33,263 nucleotides of DNA from Candidatus Portnoybacteria bacterium RBG_13_40_8 (GTDB taxonomy: Bacteria; Patescibacteriota; Minisyncoccia; RBG-13-40-8-A): contig MHMT01000004.1 in NCBI GenBank assembly GCA_001819435.1, positions 1 through 33,263 on the forward strand. Direction: 5' to 3'. The first letter of the stretch is position 1. Every line of letters begins with the position of its first letter. The translations under genes were made by a program, and so were the position numbers. Under the pieces are notes generated by a model. It was given only the letters and a program-made list of their open reading frames with translations, was not told the origin of the DNA and ran no database searches. Shown here one piece after another: positions 15,133-22,656 of the stretch.

Positions 15133-15278
15133 TATGCCCGGTGCTACAACTTTGATGGTCGCCACAGGCGACCACAAATAAGGTACTGGACACAATAGAT
15201 AAATAAACATTTTTGATTTATAATCTACAACTTTGATGAACTCAGTATAAAAATCGAAGTTGTAGCACTGGGTATGCC
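15133..15278. repeat. Inverted-repeat unit in the ftsZ leader (mini-element-like or RNA switch)
   Basis: Arms 15137-15155 and 15254-15272 match over 17 of 19 positions as an inverted repeat; both differences keep G-U pairing in RNA. TATGCC occurs at both outer edges (15133-15138 and 15273-15278), like a target duplication that includes the ftsZ start. Inside are a perfect hairpin GGTCGCC-ACA-GGCGACC and a second direct copy of CTACAACTTTGATG (15225-15238) that can also pair with the right arm. A TATAAT lies at about 15218-15223. Confidence 0.6.
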
Positions 15279-16440
15279 TCAAATAAAACCAGACATTGAA
15301 ACATTTGCCCGAATAAAAGTTATCGGCGTTGGCGGTAGCGGAGGTAACGCAATTTCTCGGATGATGTCCTGTGGAATAAAGGGCGTTAGTTTTGTTGCTA
15401 TTAATACCGATGTCCAGGCCCTTCACAATAGTCGAGCCGGAGAAAAAATTCATATCGGCAAGGTCTTAACCAAGGGACTGGGGGCAGGAATGAATCCTGA
15501 AATCGGGCGTCGGGCAGCCGAAGAAAATAAACAAGAACTTCAAGAATCACTTAAAAGTGCGGATATGGTTTTTATAACTTGCGGCTTGGGCGGAGGTACG
15601 GGAACCGGCGCTTCTCCGATTGTGGCTGAATTAGCCAGAGAAGCCGGTGCTTTGACCGTAGCTATTGTTACTAAGCCTTTTTCTTTTGAGGGCTCGCAAA
15701 GAGCTAAGCTTGCCGAAGAAGGCTTGGCAGAACTTAAGGATAAAGTAGATACTATAATCGTTATTCCCAATGACCGACTTTTAAGTATTATTGATAGAAA
15801 GGTTTCACTTTTAAATGCTTTTGAAATTGTTGACGATGTTTTAAGGCAAGCAGTTCAGGGAATTTCCGATTTGATTGTGTTTCCCGGAATAATTAATCTT
15901 GATTTCGCCGATATCAAGGCAATTATGGAGAACGCCGGACCGGCGATTATGGGTATTGGTCGGGCAACCGGCGAGAACAGAGCAACCGAAGCCGCCAGGG
16001 CGGCAATTAGTTCACCATTATTGGAATTTTCAATCGAAGGAGCAAAGGGAATACTTTTTAATGTTAGCGGCGGAACAGATATGGGAATGTTGGAAATTTC
16101 TGAAGCAGCCAAAACAATTACCGAAACCGCTGACCCGGATGCCAAAATAATTTTTGGCGCGGTTATTGATGAAAAAGCCAAGAAAGGAGAAATGAAAATC
16201 ACCGTGATTGCTACTGGTTTTGGCGAGAATTATAATCAGAATTCAAATCATCAGTTAGCAATTGAAGATAAAAAAGCTCCTCCGTCTATCGAAGTAGAGA
16301 AGAGGAAAAAAAAAGAAAAAGATAGAGAAGAGGGAAAAGAAGAGACGAGAGAAGAGAACAATATTGCTGTTTACAAAAGTCCCTTGCCCGAAGACGAAAA
16401 CGAATGGGATATCCCGGCTTTTATCAGAAAAAAGAAATAA
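15274..16440 (+). CDS. ftsZ: Cell division protein FtsZ
   Basis: Tubulin-like GTPase that forms the division ring. GTP-binding segments: [13 protein letters not shown], the tubulin signature [10 protein letters not shown] near residue 107, PNDRLL, and the T7 catalytic loop [13 protein letters not shown] long charged linker (about 320-375) leads to the C-terminal peptide [10 protein letters not shown], which binds FtsA. Length 388 aa is normal. ATG 15274 lies directly at the 3' foot of the leader inverted repeat, and no good SD is visible. Folding of the leader could therefore control access to the start. Confidence 0.97.
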   Translation: MPQIKPDIETFARIKVIGVGGSGGNAISRMMSCGIKGVSFVAINTDVQALHNSRAGEKIHIGKVLTKGLGAGMNPEIGRRAAEENKQELQESLKSADMVFITCGLGGGTGTGASPIVAELAREAGALTVAIVTKPFSFEGSQRAKLAEEGLAELKDKVDTIIVIPNDRLLSIIDRKVSLLNAFEIVDDVLRQAVQGISDLIVFPGIINLDFADIKAIMENAGPAIMGIGRATGENRATEAARAAISSPLLEFSIEGAKGILFNVSGGTDMGMLEISEAAKTITETADPDAKIIFGAVIDEKAKKGEMKITVIATGFGENYNQNSNHQLAIEDKKAPPSIEVEKRKKKEKDREEGKEETREENNIAVYKSPLPEDENEWDIPAFIRKKK

Positions 16441-16459
16441 GCGATTTTTAGATTGTGGA

Positions 16460-16486
16460 TTAGCACTCTTGACATAAGAGTGCTAA
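16460..16486. promoter_or_regulatory. CIRCE operator (HrcA binding site) of clpB
   Basis: Exact consensus TTAGCACTC-N9-GAGTGCTAA. CIRCE is the known operator of the heat-shock repressor HrcA. hrcA itself is not in the window. Confidence 0.96.
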
Positions 16487-16497
16487 TTTTTTATACT
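16469..16497 (+). promoter_or_regulatory. clpB promoter
   Basis: TTGACA (16469-16474) forms the first six bases of the CIRCE spacer, followed by 17 nt and TATACT (16492-16497). HrcA bound at CIRCE would block the -35 directly. The leader to the ATG at 16523 is about 19 nt without a clear SD. Confidence 0.88.
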
Positions 16498-16522
16498 GGA
16501 AATATATGGTAGAATTAAATAT

Positions 16523-19177
16523 ATGCGATTAGACAAGTTTACAACTAAAGCTCAAGAGGCATTACAGGACGCTCACGGCATTGCCAGTGAGCGTGGTCAG
16601 CAGCAAGTTGATGTCCTCCATTTATTAAAAGCTCTTGTTTTACAGGAGGATTCTTTGGTTTTGGCTATTTTTGAAAAAATGGGAATTGATGTAAAAAATA
16701 TTGATAGAAATATAGATACAGCCATAAGTCGACTTCCGAGACTAACCATTATGAGCGGGAACATTATGCAGGCATATTTAACCCAGGATATGGGTCGGGT
16801 TTTGGAGCAATCGTTTAAAGAAGCCGATAAAATGAAAGATGAGTTTGTTTCTACCGAACATTTTCTTTTGGCCATATTGAATACTCCTACCAAGGCCAGG
16901 GAAGTTCTGGAAAGCAATGGCTTGGATTATGATAAAGTTTTAAAAATCTTGGCTAGCATCAGGGGAGGCGAGCAAGTTACCGATGCCGAGCCGGAAGCCA
17001 GATACCAGGTTTTGGAAAAATACACAAAAAATCTTACCGAATTGGCAAGAAAAGAAAAACTGGACCCGGTCATCGGACGCGATAATGAAATCAGAAGAGT
17101 AATGCAAGTTTTGAGTCGTCGAACAAAGAATAATCCGGTTTTAATCGGTGAAGCCGGAACCGGTAAAACTGCGATTGTTGAAGGTCTTGCCCAAAGAATT
17201 GTTAGTGTTGACGTGCCGGAAAATTTGAAGAATAAAGAGTTGATTAGTCTGGATTTGGGCGGATTGGTGGCCGGTACGAAATTCAGAGGAGAATTTGAGA
17301 ATCGTCTGAAAGCAGTTTTAAGAGAAATTGAAAGAGGTCAAGGTAAATTCATTCTTTTTATTGATGAACTTCATACCTTGGTTGGAGCTGGCGCAGCCGA
17401 AGGGGCAATTGATGCTTCAAATATGTTGAAGCCAGCTTTATCCAGAGGCGAGCTTCATGCCATTGGTGCCACCACCTTGAAAGAATATCAAAAATATATT
17501 GAGAAAGATCCGGCCCTGGAAAGAAGATTTCAGCCGATTTATGTCAGCGAGCCGTCAATTGATGACGCGATTGCCATGTTAAGAGGGATTAAAGAAAAAT
17601 ACGAAGTTCATCATGGAGTGAGAATTATTGACCCGGCAATTGTCGCCGCAGTTAATTTATCATCGCGATATATAAGCGATAGGTTTCTGCCCGACAAAGC
17701 CGTTGATTTGATGGATGAAGCAGCCTCGGCTCTAAGAATGGAAATTGACAGCATGCCCATAGAATTGGACCAGATGAAAAGACAGCAGATGAAATTGGAA
17801 ATCGAAGTCAGGGCTCTTAAAAAAGAAACTGACCCGGATTCGAAAGAGAGATTAAAAGCTATTAAAAGGGAAATTGCCAACTTAAAGGAAGAAAGCAAAG
17901 AATTGGAGCTTCAGTGGAAAACCGAAAAAGATATTATTTCGAAAATCAGGCAATTCCAGAAAGATATTGATTCGTTGAAGGCCGAGGCCGAGATTGCCGA
18001 GAGGAAATCAGATTTACAAAAAGCAGCTGAAATTAGATATGGAAAAATTCCCGATTTGGAAAAGAAAATAAGAGAGCAGCAAAAGAAATTAGTCGATGCC
18101 CAAAAGAAAAAAAGAATTTTGAAAGAAGAGGTAACCATTGAAGATGTGGCAGGGGTTGTTTCCCGCTGGACAGGTATCCCGGTTTATAAAATGCTGGAAG
18201 AAGAAAGCATCAAACTATCCAAAATGGAGGAAGAGATAAAAAAGAGGATTATTGGTCAGGAATCGGCAATTTCAGTTGTATCCAACGCCATTAGACGCAG
18301 CCGGGCAGGGATATCCGAGGAAAATAGACCAATCGGCTCATTTATGTTTTTGGGTCCGACCGGGGTTGGTAAAACAGAATTGGCTTTAATTTTAGCCGAA
18401 CTAATGTTCAATAGCAAAGATGCGATTGTCCGTTTGGATATGTCCGAATACATGGAAAGACACACCGTTTCCAAAATTATCGGTTCCCCGCCGGGTTATG
18501 TTGGCTATGATGAAGGCGGGCAATTGACCGAAATTATCAGGCGCCGACCCTATAGCGTGGTTTTATTTGATGAAATTGAAAAAGCTCATCCCGAAGTATT
18601 TAATATTTTACTCCAGATTTTAGACCGCGGCAGATTGACCGATGCCAAGGGCAGATTGGTTAATTTTAAAAATACGATTATTGTTTTGACTTCAAATGTT
18701 GGCAGCGAACATTTACAGAAAATGGCGGAATTTGGCTTTAGCCACAGCGGCGAAGCCAAGAGAAAAAAAGAAGAGGAAACCAAAGAAAGAATTTCCTCAG
18801 CCTTAAAAGAACAATTCAGGCCGGAATTTCTTAATCGATTGGATGAAATTATAATCTTTAATAGTCTGGGTCCGGAAGAAGTCAGGCAGATTGTTGATTT
18901 ACAGATAAACTTGGTTGAAGAGAGATTGAAAGATAAAAAGATTAAAATTAATGTTTCAATTGGAGCAAGGAATTTATTAGCGGAAAAAGGCTTTGACCCG
19001 GACTTCGGAGTCAGGCCCCTGAAACGGACAATCCAGCAATTGGTCTTGGACCCGTTAGCAAAAATGATGGTTGAAGGAAAAGTAAAAGAAGGGGATAAAG
19101 TAAAAGTAGATGTAAAAGGAAAAGAAATAACGATTGAATCGAGTATCAAGAAAATTAAGCAAATTGTGAAAGTATAA
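16523..19177 (+). CDS. clpB: ClpB-type disaggregase (Hsp100)
   Basis: Hexameric AAA+ chaperone that extracts proteins from aggregates with DnaK. In order: N domain with two Clp_N repeats (1-150); NBD1 with Walker [11 protein letters not shown] and Walker [11 protein letters not shown]; a long coiled-coil middle domain (about 405-530), which favours ClpB over ClpA/Clp[17 protein letters not shown]2 with [10 protein letters not shown] and [11 protein letters not shown]; sensor NVGS; and the C-terminal D2-small domain with [12 protein letters not shown]. Length 884 aa is close to E. coli ClpB (857). No ClpP-docking tripeptide loop was recognised. A perfect CIRCE controls it and a terminator follows, so it is a single-gene heat-shock unit. 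Confidence 0.95.
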   Translation: MRLDKFTTKAQEALQDAHGIASERGQQQVDVLHLLKALVLQEDSLVLAIFEKMGIDVKNIDRNIDTAISRLPRLTIMSGNIMQAYLTQDMGRVLEQSFKEADKMKDEFVSTEHFLLAILNTPTKAREVLESNGLDYDKVLKILASIRGGEQVTDAEPEARYQVLEKYTKNLTELARKEKLDPVIGRDNEIRRVMQVLSRRTKNNPVLIGEAGTGKTAIVEGLAQRIVSVDVPENLKNKELISLDLGGLVAGTKFRGEFENRLKAVLREIERGQGKFILFIDELHTLVGAGAAEGAIDASNMLKPALSRGELHAIGATTLKEYQKYIEKDPALERRFQPIYVSEPSIDDAIAMLRGIKEKYEVHHGVRIIDPAIVAAVNLSSRYISDRFLPDKAVDLMDEAASALRMEIDSMPIELDQMKRQQMKLEIEVRALKKETDPDSKERLKAIKREIANLKEESKELELQWKTEKDIISKIRQFQKDIDSLKAEAEIAERKSDLQKAAEIRYGKIPDLEKKIREQQKKLVDAQKKKRILKEEVTIEDVAGVVSRWTGIPVYKMLEEESIKLSKMEEEIKKRIIGQESAISVVSNAIRRSRAGISEENRPIGSFMFLGPTGVGKTELALILAELMFNSKDAIVRLDMSEYMERHTVSKIIGSPPGYVGYDEGGQLTEIIRRRPYSVVLFDEIEKAHPEVFNILLQILDRGRLTDAKGRLVNFKNTIIVLTSNVGSEHLQKMAEFGFSHSGEAKRKKEEETKERISSALKEQFRPEFLNRLDEIIIFNSLGPEEVRQIVDLQINLVEERLKDKKIKINVSIGARNLLAEKGFDPDFGVRPLKRTIQQLVLDPLAKMMVEGKVKEGDKVKVDVKGKEITIESSIKKIKQIVKV

Positions 19178-19182
19178 TTTAA

Positions 19183-19205
19183 GCCCCGCCTTTGGCGGGG
19201 CTTTT
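19183..19205 (+). terminator. clpB terminator
   Basis: Perfect stem GCCCCGCC/GGCGGGGC with loop TTT, followed by TTTT, 5 nt after the clpB stop. Confidence 0.9.
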
Positions 19206-19212
19206 GAAATAT

Positions 19213-19250
19213 AAAAACAGGCATCACCAGTTAAACGGTGATGCCTTTTT
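19213..19250. terminator. Terminator of the 89-aa gene, overlapping its stop codon
   Basis: Stem AGGCATCACC/GGTGATGCCT (19219-19228 with 19237-19246). The minus-strand transcript ends GTTTTTA. The TAA stop of the minus-strand gene (19231-19233) lies in the 8-nt loop. T5 on the + strand makes it bidirectional. Confidence 0.85.
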
Positions 19251-19500
19251 GTTCGGATTCTCCGATTGTAAAGTACGTAAAGATTATGATTTTGTCCTGA
19301 AAGAACCAGACAGGAAAGCAAAGGTTGTGATGAATATTGTCTTCATCGGCAGATGCTACCAGATGGTCACAGTTTTCGTGTAATTGTTTTTCTACCTCTT
19401 TGGGATCTTTTCCTTCTACCTTGATAAGTTTGCCATCTTTCTTGATGTAGATTTGCCTAATTCCGAAATCACATACCACACCAGCTTTAAAGTTATTCAT
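19231..19500 (-). CDS. Small protein of unknown function (89 aa)
   Basis: Starts at ATG 19500 (MNNFKAGVVCDFG), 5-7 nt after a GAGGAGG SD; a longer frame to 19590 would run through the promoter and is rejected. The chain has alternating beta-like stretches (AGVVCDFGIRQIYIKKDGKLIKVEG), a KDPKEVEKQLHENCDHL helix, then KIIIFTYFTIGE. There is no signal peptide and no family I recognise. It is a single-gene unit with its own promoter and terminator, convergent with clpB. Confidence 0.8.
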   Translation of the reverse strand: MNNFKAGVVCDFGIRQIYIKKDGKLIKVEGKDPKEVEKQLHENCDHLVASADEDNIHHNLCFPVWFFQDKIIIFTYFTIGESEQKGITV

Positions 19501-19518
19501 TTTTCCCTCCTCAATTAT

Positions 19519-19524
19519 ATTATA
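19519..19524 (-). promoter_or_regulatory. -10 box of the 89-aa gene
   Basis: On the minus strand TATAAT is preceded by TGG (extended -10). The -35 region (TTCCCC at 17 nt) is weak. It faces the + strand promoter at 19532-19560. Confidence 0.65.
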
Positions 19525-19531
19525 CCACCTA

Positions 19532-19560
19532 TTGACCGAAAGGGGAATATTTTCTATCCT
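19532..19560 (+). promoter_or_regulatory. Promoter of a short + strand unit
   Basis: TTGACC (19532-19537), 17-nt spacer, TATCCT (19555-19560). The transcript would run about 90 nt to the terminator at 19622-19660. Confidence 0.6.
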
Positions 19561-19568
19561 GAAAGTGT

Positions 19569-19622
19569 ATGGAACAATTGAATACGCCAAAACAAGTCAG
19601 ACGGAGAAAAGTGGTAAATTGA
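19569..19622 (+). CDS. Possible 17-residue leader peptide
   Basis: ATG 19569 lies 8 nt after the -10 box, so it would be near-leaderless. It encodes MEQLNTPKQVRRRKVVN, and its TGA touches the foot of a strong terminator. The unit may equally be a non-coding small RNA. Position between promoter and terminator is the only support. Confidence 0.3.
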   Translation: MEQLNTPKQVRRRKVVN

Positions 19623-19660
19623 ATTTGCTACTGAATTGATTCAGTAGCAAATTTATTTTT
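19622..19660 (+). terminator. Terminator of the short + strand unit
   Basis: A 14-bp perfect stem AATTTGCTACTGAA/TTCAGTAGCAAATT with a 4-nt loop, followed by TTTATTTTT. Confidence 0.85.
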
Positions 19661-19862
19661 AGATTAAAGACGACCCCAGCACCAAATTTTGCGAGATTTT
19701 TCTTGACTCGACGCTCACGCCTCGTGAGATTATACACGGCAAAATTGATGCGGGGCAAGTGCGGAAGTGGAGATTAAAAATACGGTGGACTTTACCCCGT
19801 AGACGCGCCCCTCAAGAGTGCGAGGCTGTAAGCCTCCAGATTGAGGTAAGTGCTCTTCGGGG
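19661..19862. other. Gene-free structured region, function unknown
   Basis: About 200 nt with no ORF but dense pairing potential. A long helix joins 19673-19692 and 19737-19756 (core AATTTTGC/GCAAAATT), capped by CTCACG-CCT-CGTGAG. CGGGG at 19751-19755 can instead pair with CCCCG at 19795-19799. A 3' domain has CCCC..AAGAG pairing with CTCTT..GGGG around the perfect hairpin GAGGCT-GTA-AGCCTC, with CCTCAA/TTGAGG as an alternative. The last G-tract abuts the next -35 box. It is probably an RNA gene or attenuator. Strand is uncertain: a minus-strand TTGCCC-18-TATAAT (19758-19729) is also present. tmRNA, RNase P and SRP signatures were looked for and not seen. Confidence 0.45.
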
Positions 19863-19891
19863 TTGACAGGATAACAATTATATGCTATCCT
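19863..19891 (+). promoter_or_regulatory. Promoter of the 120-aa gene
   Basis: TTGACA (19863-19868), 17-nt spacer, TATCCT (19886-19891) with TGC extended -10. Nearly the same sequence recurs at 20772-20800. Confidence 0.85.
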
Positions 19892-19914
19892 GTTTTTACA
19901 GAAAGGAGGACAAT

Positions 19915-20277
19915 GTGTTAAGAATGAAACTATCCGATTTAACTTACGAGATTTTAGTAGAAATCGTTACAATTTACGATGAGACAGTCGGCGGTCACGG
20001 CATTCGTTATCTGTATCCCGGTGAACTGAATAATATTTTGCAGGATGTCCAAAAATATGGTGCCGCAGAACGAAGATATGGTTCAAGTTTAACGATTCAT
20101 TCTAAGCTTTGGATACAGTGCGATTTTTCTTACTGTGCTAAGCCAGTTATATTTTTCCGATTTGACGCTAATGTTGATCTTCATTCGAAGAGAGGTGAAA
20201 AAATAGCGCTAAATTTGGAGAGGAAATTTGAAGAAGCAGTTGATGAATTTCTGACAAAAAGGGGGTTGGCAATATGA
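19915..20277 (+). CDS. Protein of unknown function (120 aa)
   Basis: Start GTG 19915 is set by AAAGGAGG at 19902-19909; ATG 19924 is the alternative. An earlier ATG at 19882 lies inside the -10 box and cannot be used. The predicted soluble alpha/beta protein contains LTYEILVEIVTIYDETVGGHGIRYLYPGEL, an RRYGSSLTIHSKLWIQCDFSYC middle, and a C-terminal helix LERKFEEAVDEFLTKRG. No family is recognised. It forms a single-gene unit with a promoter at 19863 and a terminator at 20284. Confidence 0.78.
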   Translation: MLRMKLSDLTYEILVEIVTIYDETVGGHGIRYLYPGELNNILQDVQKYGAAERRYGSSLTIHSKLWIQCDFSYCAKPVIFFRFDANVDLHSKRGEKIALNLERKFEEAVDEFLTKRGLAI

Positions 20278-20283
20278 AAACAC

Positions 20284-20318
20284 GCGGGTCGAGACAGTGA
20301 GTTTCGATCCGCTTTTTT
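20284..20318 (+). terminator. Terminator of the 120-aa gene
   Basis: 12-bp stem GCGGGTCGAGAC/GTTTCGATCCGC (with G-U pairs), 5-nt loop, then T6, 6 nt after the stop. Confidence 0.88.
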
Positions 20319-20349
20319 ATTTTTTAATTATCAACTTTTGTCATGCCCC

Positions 20350-20378
20350 TTGATTTTTTCGGGATGATTTGGTAGAGT
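20350..20378 (+). promoter_or_regulatory. Promoter of the 92-aa gene
   Basis: TTGATT (20350-20355), 17-nt spacer, TAGAGT (20373-20378) preceded by TGG. It is a weaker member of the same promoter class. Confidence 0.65.
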
Positions 20379-20417
20379 GGAGATACGAATTTGAACTTTA
20401 AATTTAAAGGAGGTAAG

Positions 20418-20696
20418 GTGAGTTATAAATTAAAGGTTGAAATTCCGCAAGAAGTCGAAATAAAAGTTATTTTACGGGGGACTGATTCATCTGTTTTTGA
20501 TCAGGGGAGAAAATTGGAAGAATTTTTGAAAAGAATATTTCCCGATTTAGAAATCAGATGTGCGAATTTCGAAACAAGAGGAGAGAACACTTTTTACGAT
20601 ATCAGATTAAGATGTCCGTCGCGGGACATTGAAAAAATCGGGAGCCGAATAGATGAATTGACTTCCGGGTTTCAAGAAGAAAAAAATAACGGGTAG
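20418..20696 (+). CDS. Protein of unknown function (92 aa)
   Basis: GTG 20418 follows AAAGGAGG (20406-20413) by 4 nt; the upstream TTG at 20391 is not used. The order of predicted elements, strand (YKLKVEIPQEVEIKVILRG), helix (GRKLEEFLKRIF), strand (LEIRCANFE), strand (FYDIRLRCPS), helix (IEKIGSRIDEL), suggests a small alpha/beta sandwich. It shares the layout, though little sequence, with the 101-aa product at 21304. No family is recognised. The stop codon lies in the terminator stem. Confidence 0.78.
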   Translation: MSYKLKVEIPQEVEIKVILRGTDSSVFDQGRKLEEFLKRIFPDLEIRCANFETRGENTFYDIRLRCPSRDIEKIGSRIDELTSGFQEEKNNG

Positions 20697-20720
20697 AGGC
20701 AAGACCAATACCCGTTTTTT
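20689..20720 (+). terminator. Terminator of the 92-aa gene, overlapping its stop
   Basis: ACGGGTA/TACCCGT stem with a 13-nt loop, then T6. The TAG stop is part of the left arm. Confidence 0.8.
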
Positions 20721-20771
20721 ATATCAAAATCAACCAAGTTCTGAATCGTTCCGCTAAACGGGCTTACCATA

Positions 20772-20800
20772 TTGACAGGATAGTGATTATATGCTATCTT
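20772..20800 (+). promoter_or_regulatory. Promoter of the two-span membrane protein gene
   Basis: TTGACA (20772-20777), 17-nt spacer, TATCTT (20795-20800) with TGC. It is nearly identical to the promoter at 19863. Confidence 0.85.
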
Positions 20801-20838
20801 GTTATTAGTTTAAGAATTTAAGAAAAAGGAGGTTTAGG

Positions 20839-21159
20839 ATGATTAAACAAGAATTGATAAGGGAGATCAGGGAAAAAATCGAAGGGGATTGCGCGATTTT
20901 TATGTTTTTGGCGATAGTATCTTTCGTGCTCTGGTGGATTTACTTGCTCCTGTTTTTCTTCACGGGCAAAGCAAAAGCCCTTGCCTTGTCCATCTGGGTA
21001 CCGTTGATTAATTTCCCCTTGAATGTTCTTTACTGTTTTGCGGTGATCTTGGTTGCGACGATTATCTTGGTTGTTGTTTTTGCTCCTCTGGTCTGGATTA
21101 TGCAAAAAAGAGAGAAAAGATTTCTCGGGGAACTGGAAGAAATCGAACAATTTTATTAA
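20839..21159 (+). CDS. Small membrane protein of unknown function (106 aa)
   Basis: Starts at ATG 20839 after AAAAAGGAGG. A charged N-terminal helix (MIKQELIREIREKIEGD) precedes two strongly hydrophobic spans (about residues 19-42 and 62-88), followed by a charged tail QKREKRFLGELEEIEQF. Both ends probably face the cytoplasm. No family is recognised. It is a single-gene unit with its own promoter and terminator. Confidence 0.78.
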   Translation: MIKQELIREIREKIEGDCAIFMFLAIVSFVLWWIYLLLFFFTGKAKALALSIWVPLINFPLNVLYCFAVILVATIILVVVFAPLVWIMQKREKRFLGELEEIEQFY

Positions 21160-21197
21160 GAGAAAAATCGCAGCACAATTTTCATCGCCATCCCTCC

Positions 21198-21233
21198 GGA
21201 GGTTCTACCAAAAAGGTTCAACCTCCTTTTTTT
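21198..21233 (+). terminator. Terminator of the membrane protein gene
   Basis: GGAGGTT/AACCTCC stem with a 15-nt loop, then T7. The next -35 box starts 2 nt later. Confidence 0.85.
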
Positions 21234-21234
21234 A

Positions 21235-21264
21235 TTGACACAATATCATTCTTTATGCTATTCT
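21235..21264 (+). promoter_or_regulatory. Promoter of the 101-aa gene
   Basis: TTGACA (21235-21240), 18-nt spacer, TATTCT (21259-21264) with TGC. Confidence 0.8.
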
Positions 21265-21303
21265 TTCTTTAGTTTTTAAATTTGAATAAAGAAGGAGGTT
21301 TAA

Positions 21304-21609
21304 ATGCCGATAACTAAAATAGAAGAAAAGGAAAGTCCAAACGAGACAAAATGCTGGCTCAAAGTGATAGTCATAGGAAAAGAGGGAGAAGACGAGAAAA
21401 AAGTTTTTGCAGAAGGAAAAAGAATTCGCTGGGTTTTGCGAAGATTAGAAAAAGCATTAGGATTTAAGGCAAACAACGGTTTACCCGTAAAAGCCAATCC
21501 GCCCTTTTATTTTTTTATCGTAGAATGTCTGTCGAAAAACAAAGACAGAACCAAGGAGACGATAAGAGAAATCGTCGAAGCCAGCGGAGAAACGCATTAC
21601 GCACATTAG
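21304..21609 (+). CDS. Protein of unknown function (101 aa)
   Basis: Starts at ATG 21304 after GAAGGAGG. It contains CWLKVIVIGKEGEDEKKVFAEG, then a basic helix RIRWVLRRLEKALGF, then PPFYFFIVECLSK and a final helix KETIREIVEAS. The strand-helix-strand-helix order and the KVF.EGK/RL..L pattern loosely resemble the 92-aa protein at 20418 (weak, by eye). It is likely soluble. No family is recognised. Confidence 0.78.
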   Translation: MPITKIEEKESPNETKCWLKVIVIGKEGEDEKKVFAEGKRIRWVLRRLEKALGFKANNGLPVKANPPFYFFIVECLSKNKDRTKETIREIVEASGETHYAH

Positions 21610-21616
21610 TTCATTT

Positions 21617-21645
21617 GAGGGGTCGCCAAAACGATCCCTCTTTTT
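21617..21645 (+). terminator. Terminator of the 101-aa gene
   Basis: 9-bp stem GAGGGGTCG/CGATCCCTC with a 6-nt loop, then T5. Confidence 0.88.
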
Positions 21646-21661
21646 GTTTTGCCCAAATTAT

Positions 21662-21690
21662 TTGACAAAAACTATATTATCTGCTAAATT
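21662..21690 (+). promoter_or_regulatory. Promoter of the pilin-like gene
   Basis: TTGACA (21662-21667), 17-nt spacer, TAAATT (21685-21690) with TGC. Confidence 0.82.
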
Positions 21691-21738
21691 TTATTTTCAC
21701 CTTAAAAAGTGAATAAATCAATCTAAAAGGAGGAAAAA

Positions 21739-22260
21739 GTGAAAAAAGGTTTTACCTTGATTGAGTTGTTGATTGTTATCGCGATTATCGGCATTCTTGC
21801 GTCGATTATTATTCCCAATGCCACTAATGCCATTCAAAAAGCCAAACAGAAGGCTACAATGAGCGATATGGTGACCATTACCACGGCTTGTGCATCATAC
21901 GCTATGGGAAGCGGAAGAATGCCCAAACAAGAAGGCGAAGTCGAGCCGGACAGTGAATTCATGCAAGCCATTGCTCCTTATATTTCAGCATTTCAACCAA
22001 ACGATAAGTGGGGCCACAAATATTTGATCTACACGGGCTCGGCAATAGCTGGTCAGTATGGCATTGAAGAAGATGATTTAACCGGAGAGGATTTTTTGAT
22101 TATTTCTTTGGGTCGAGATGGACAAATGGAAAATTTTCTTTATGATCCCAAAAATCCCGATTCCGGATTTTTCTCGGGAGAGAACATAGAAAGTCTGAAG
22201 AACGATCTCATCAGATTAAATAACAGCTGGATTCGCGCGCCGATATCGGCAACAAAGTAG
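21739..22260 (+). CDS. Type IV pilin / type II pseudopilin-like protein
   Basis: Start GTG 21739 follows an AAAAGGAGG SD. The product opens with a short basic leader and the class III signal MKKGFTLIELLIVIAIIGIL. Prepilin peptidase would cut before Phe5, with Glu at +5 of the mature chain. A hydrophobic helix continues into SIIIPNATNAIQKAKQKATMSDM. The C-terminal domain (WGHKYLIYTG, GEDFLIISLGRDGQ) resembles GspG-type pseudopilins. Length 173 aa. It may act in a pilus used for adhesion or DNA uptake, given dprA in the window, but no assembly genes are here. It is a single-gene unit. Confidence 0.9.
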   Translation: MKKGFTLIELLIVIAIIGILASIIIPNATNAIQKAKQKATMSDMVTITTACASYAMGSGRMPKQEGEVEPDSEFMQAIAPYISAFQPNDKWGHKYLIYTGSAIAGQYGIEEDDLTGEDFLIISLGRDGQMENFLYDPKNPDSGFFSGENIESLKNDLIRLNNSWIRAPISATK

Positions 22261-22279
22261 ATTTTTTTCAAGAATTTAT

Positions 22280-22318
22280 GGGCGAATTATCAAAAAGATA
22301 ATTCGCCCTCTTTATTTT
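22280..22318 (+). terminator. Terminator of the pilin-like gene
   Basis: 12-bp perfect stem GGGCGAATTATC/GATAATTCGCCC with an A5 loop, followed by TCTTTATTTT. The next -35 overlaps the tail. Confidence 0.9.
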
Positions 22319-22345
22319 GACAAATTTTCAATGCGGGTGTATATT
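22317..22345 (+). promoter_or_regulatory. Promoter of the 73-aa gene
   Basis: TTGACA (22317-22322), 17-nt spacer, TATATT (22340-22345) preceded by GTG. Confidence 0.78.
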
Positions 22346-22363
22346 CTTTAAAGAGGAGGAAAA

Positions 22364-22585
22364 ATGAAGAAAAAGTATTGTTCTTTAATTGTTTTTGGAG
22401 TAATTTTTATAATCTTAATCGGTGTTATCGGCGGCAGTTGTCTGATTGAGGGCGAGATTTGGTTTTTTGACGTGAACATAGTTGACGGAAAGATTAAAGT
22501 CGAGATTAAGAAAGTCGGAATCGGAGAGATTATAGAAAAAATTGGGCACTACCTCGAACTTATTGGTAGAGCCCATTTTTATTGA
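22364..22585 (+). CDS. Small exported or membrane-anchored protein (73 aa)
   Basis: Starts at ATG 22364 after AGAGGAGG. The N-terminus MKKKYCSLIVFGVIFIILIGVIGG is a classic basic-hydrophobic signal or anchor. The following SCL is not a standard lipobox. The remainder (EIWFFDVNIVDGKIKVEIKKVGIGEIIEKI) is short and amphipathic. The last codons form the terminator stem, and the TGA stop is inside the next TTGACA. No family is recognised. Confidence 0.72.
   Translation: MKKKYCSLIVFGVIFIILIGVIGGSCLIEGEIWFFDVNIVDGKIKVEIKKVGIGEIIEKIGHYLELIGRAHFY
22544..22583 (+). terminator. Terminator inside the 3' codons of the 73-aa gene
   Basis: GGGC-A-CTACC / GGTAG-A-GCCC stem (22544-22553 with 22565-22574), then ATTTTTATT, which contains the last codons. 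Confidence 0.75.
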
Positions 22586-22610
22586 CAAAACAATATTTTT
22601 CTGCTAAAAT
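22582..22610 (+). promoter_or_regulatory. Promoter of the 122-aa gene
   Basis: TTGACA (22582-22587), 17-nt spacer, TAAAAT (22605-22610) with TGC. The -35 box contains the stop codon of the preceding gene. Confidence 0.82.
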
Positions 22611-22656
22611 AGAATTAATCCTGAAAAGTCAGGAAATTACGCCTTGGAGGTTATCA

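Noticed and set aside
18586-19227. 213-codon minus-strand frame opposite clpB
   Set aside because: It mirrors the conserved clpB NBD2 and C-terminal domain, runs through the clpB terminator and has no promoter or SD.
19501-19590. 30-residue extension of the 89-aa protein
   Set aside because: It covers the -10 box and SD of that gene.
19703-19736. Promoter TTGACT..TATACA on the + strand
   Set aside because: The spacing of 22 nt is too long, and the sequence between forms a perfect hairpin that is more likely structural.
22582-22656. N-terminal extension of the 122-aa protein
   Set aside because: It would place the start codon within the promoter; the SD-led GTG at 22657 fits.
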